The position numbers and the translations under genes were made by a program. Shown piece by piece: positions 63,580 through 64,000 of a stretch of 64,000 bases of DNA. Where the stretch lies: assembly GCF_026340095.1 (NCBI RefSeq), contig NZ_JAPEPO010000001.1, positions 3,998,501 to 4,062,500 of the forward strand. The letters run 5' to 3'. Numbering within the stretch: the first letter of the stretch is position 1; each line of letters begins with the position of its first letter. Below the pieces are notes generated by a model. It saw only the letters and a program-made list of their open reading frames with translations, did not search any database and was not told the DNA's origin. This DNA is from Streptomyces sp. NBC_01446 (GTDB lineage: Bacteria > Actinomycetota > Actinomycetes > Streptomycetales > Streptomycetaceae).

Positions 63580-64000
63580 TCAGATGTCGAGGAAGCGGAC
63601 GTCCTTGGCGTTGCGCTGGATGAACGAGCGGCGTGCCTCGACGTCCTCGCCCATCAGGACGGAGAACAGGTCGTCCGCCTGGGCGGCGTCGTCGAGGGTG
63701 ACCTGGCCGAGCACGCGGTGCTCGATGTCCATCGTGGTGATGCGCAGCTCCTCGGCGTTCATCTCGCCGAGACCCTTGAAGCGCTGGATCGAGTCCTCGC
63801 GGATCCGCTTGCCCTGCTGGCGGCCGAGCTCGGTCAGGGCGTCGCGCTCGCGGTCCGAGTACGCGTACTCGAAGTCCTCACGACCCCACTTGATCTTGTA
63901 GAGCGGAGGACGCGACAGGTACACGTAGCCGGCCTCGACGAGGGGGCGCATGAAACGGAACAGGAAGGTCAGCAGCAGGGTGTTGATGTGCTGGCCGTCG
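63580..64000 (-). CDS. gyrB: DNA gyrase subunit B, C-terminal part
   Basis: The last 139 codons of gyrB run in from the right edge. The text includes EAGYVYLSRPPLYKIKWGRED, YSDRERDALTEL and the C-terminal QRFKGLGEMNAEELRITTMD, with VLGQVTLDDAAQADDLFSVLMG, ending FLDI. These belong to the TOPRIM and C-terminal region that contacts GyrA. Transcription runs into gyrA after 42 bases. The ATPase domain is outside the window. Confidence 0.97.
   Translation of the reverse strand, partial: DGQHINTLLLTFLFRFMRPLVEAGYVYLSRPPLYKIKWGREDFEYAYSDRERDALTELGRQQGKRIREDSIQRFKGLGEMNAEELRITTMDIEHRVLGQVTLDDAAQADDLFSVLMGEDVEARRSFIQRNAKDVRFLDI

Overview
The window is a high-G+C actinobacterial chromosome segment, almost certainly Streptomyces. 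Codons end overwhelmingly in G or C, GTG starts are common, and the gene order (two bkd clusters, fhaA-fhaB-pstP-ftsW/rodA-pbpA-pknB, class E sortases with pabA, crgA, DUF3566, gyrA, gyrB) is the conserved layout on one side of the Streptomyces origin. Two ParB-binding parS palindromes and several consensus DnaA boxes agree with an origin-proximal position. Most of the window is conserved core chromosome. The clearest accessory piece is a decayed integrative element at 57.8-60.0 kb.

Layout: 0-0.4 kb holds the start of bkdF (branched-chain 2-oxoacid dehydrogenase E1 alpha). 0.8-9.6 kb holds an orphan NarL/DosR-type response regulator, a small oxidase-fold protein, a phosphotransferase, two divergent membrane Ser/Thr kinases, the proteasome activator Bpa, a Pro/Ser-rich surface protein and a quinone oxidoreductase. 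9.8-13.4 kb holds a K+ channel with an NAD-binding domain, MoeA and a MobA-like protein. 13.5-17.7 kb holds bkdABC and the divergent Lrp-type bkdR. 17.8-30.2 kb is mainly phenylacetate catabolism: a PaaR-like TetR gene with paaH, paaN, and paaABCDE, interrupted by an rRNA methyltransferase and an HTTM/DUF5819 membrane pair, and followed by an acyl-CoA dehydrogenase. 30.2-34.8 kb holds a rhodanese, a J-domain protein, a DUF2252 protein and an HxlR/azoreductase pair.

35.1-43.9 kb carries tRNA-Leu and the cell-growth operon fhaA-fhaB-pstP-ftsW/rodA-pbpA-pknB, whose products link PASTA-kinase signalling to peptidoglycan synthesis. 44.1-48.7 kb is a leftward run of DUF881, a class E sortase, a 52-aa membrane peptide, pabA and two further class E sortases. 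48.8-56.5 kb holds crgA, a rhomboid protease, a cyclophilin, DUF5324, tRNA-Ala, an XRE regulator, a fourth Ser/Thr kinase, a secreted membrane-anchored protein and DLW-39. 56.8-60.0 kb holds a small secreted protein and the element remnant. 60.2-64 kb holds DUF3566, gyrA and the C-terminal part of gyrB.

The most notable non-coding observations are these. An identical TetR-type operator core lies in front of the paaH/paaN and paaA units, and a near copy lies between bkdA and bkdR. Two parS sites are present, one inside the moeA/channel-gene junction. Three DnaA boxes fall within 200 bp between crgA and the rhomboid gene. A KstR-like palindrome precedes the acyl-CoA dehydrogenase gene. A duplicated tRNA-Ile 3' end with a rep-int deletion scar marks a lost actinomycete integrative element.
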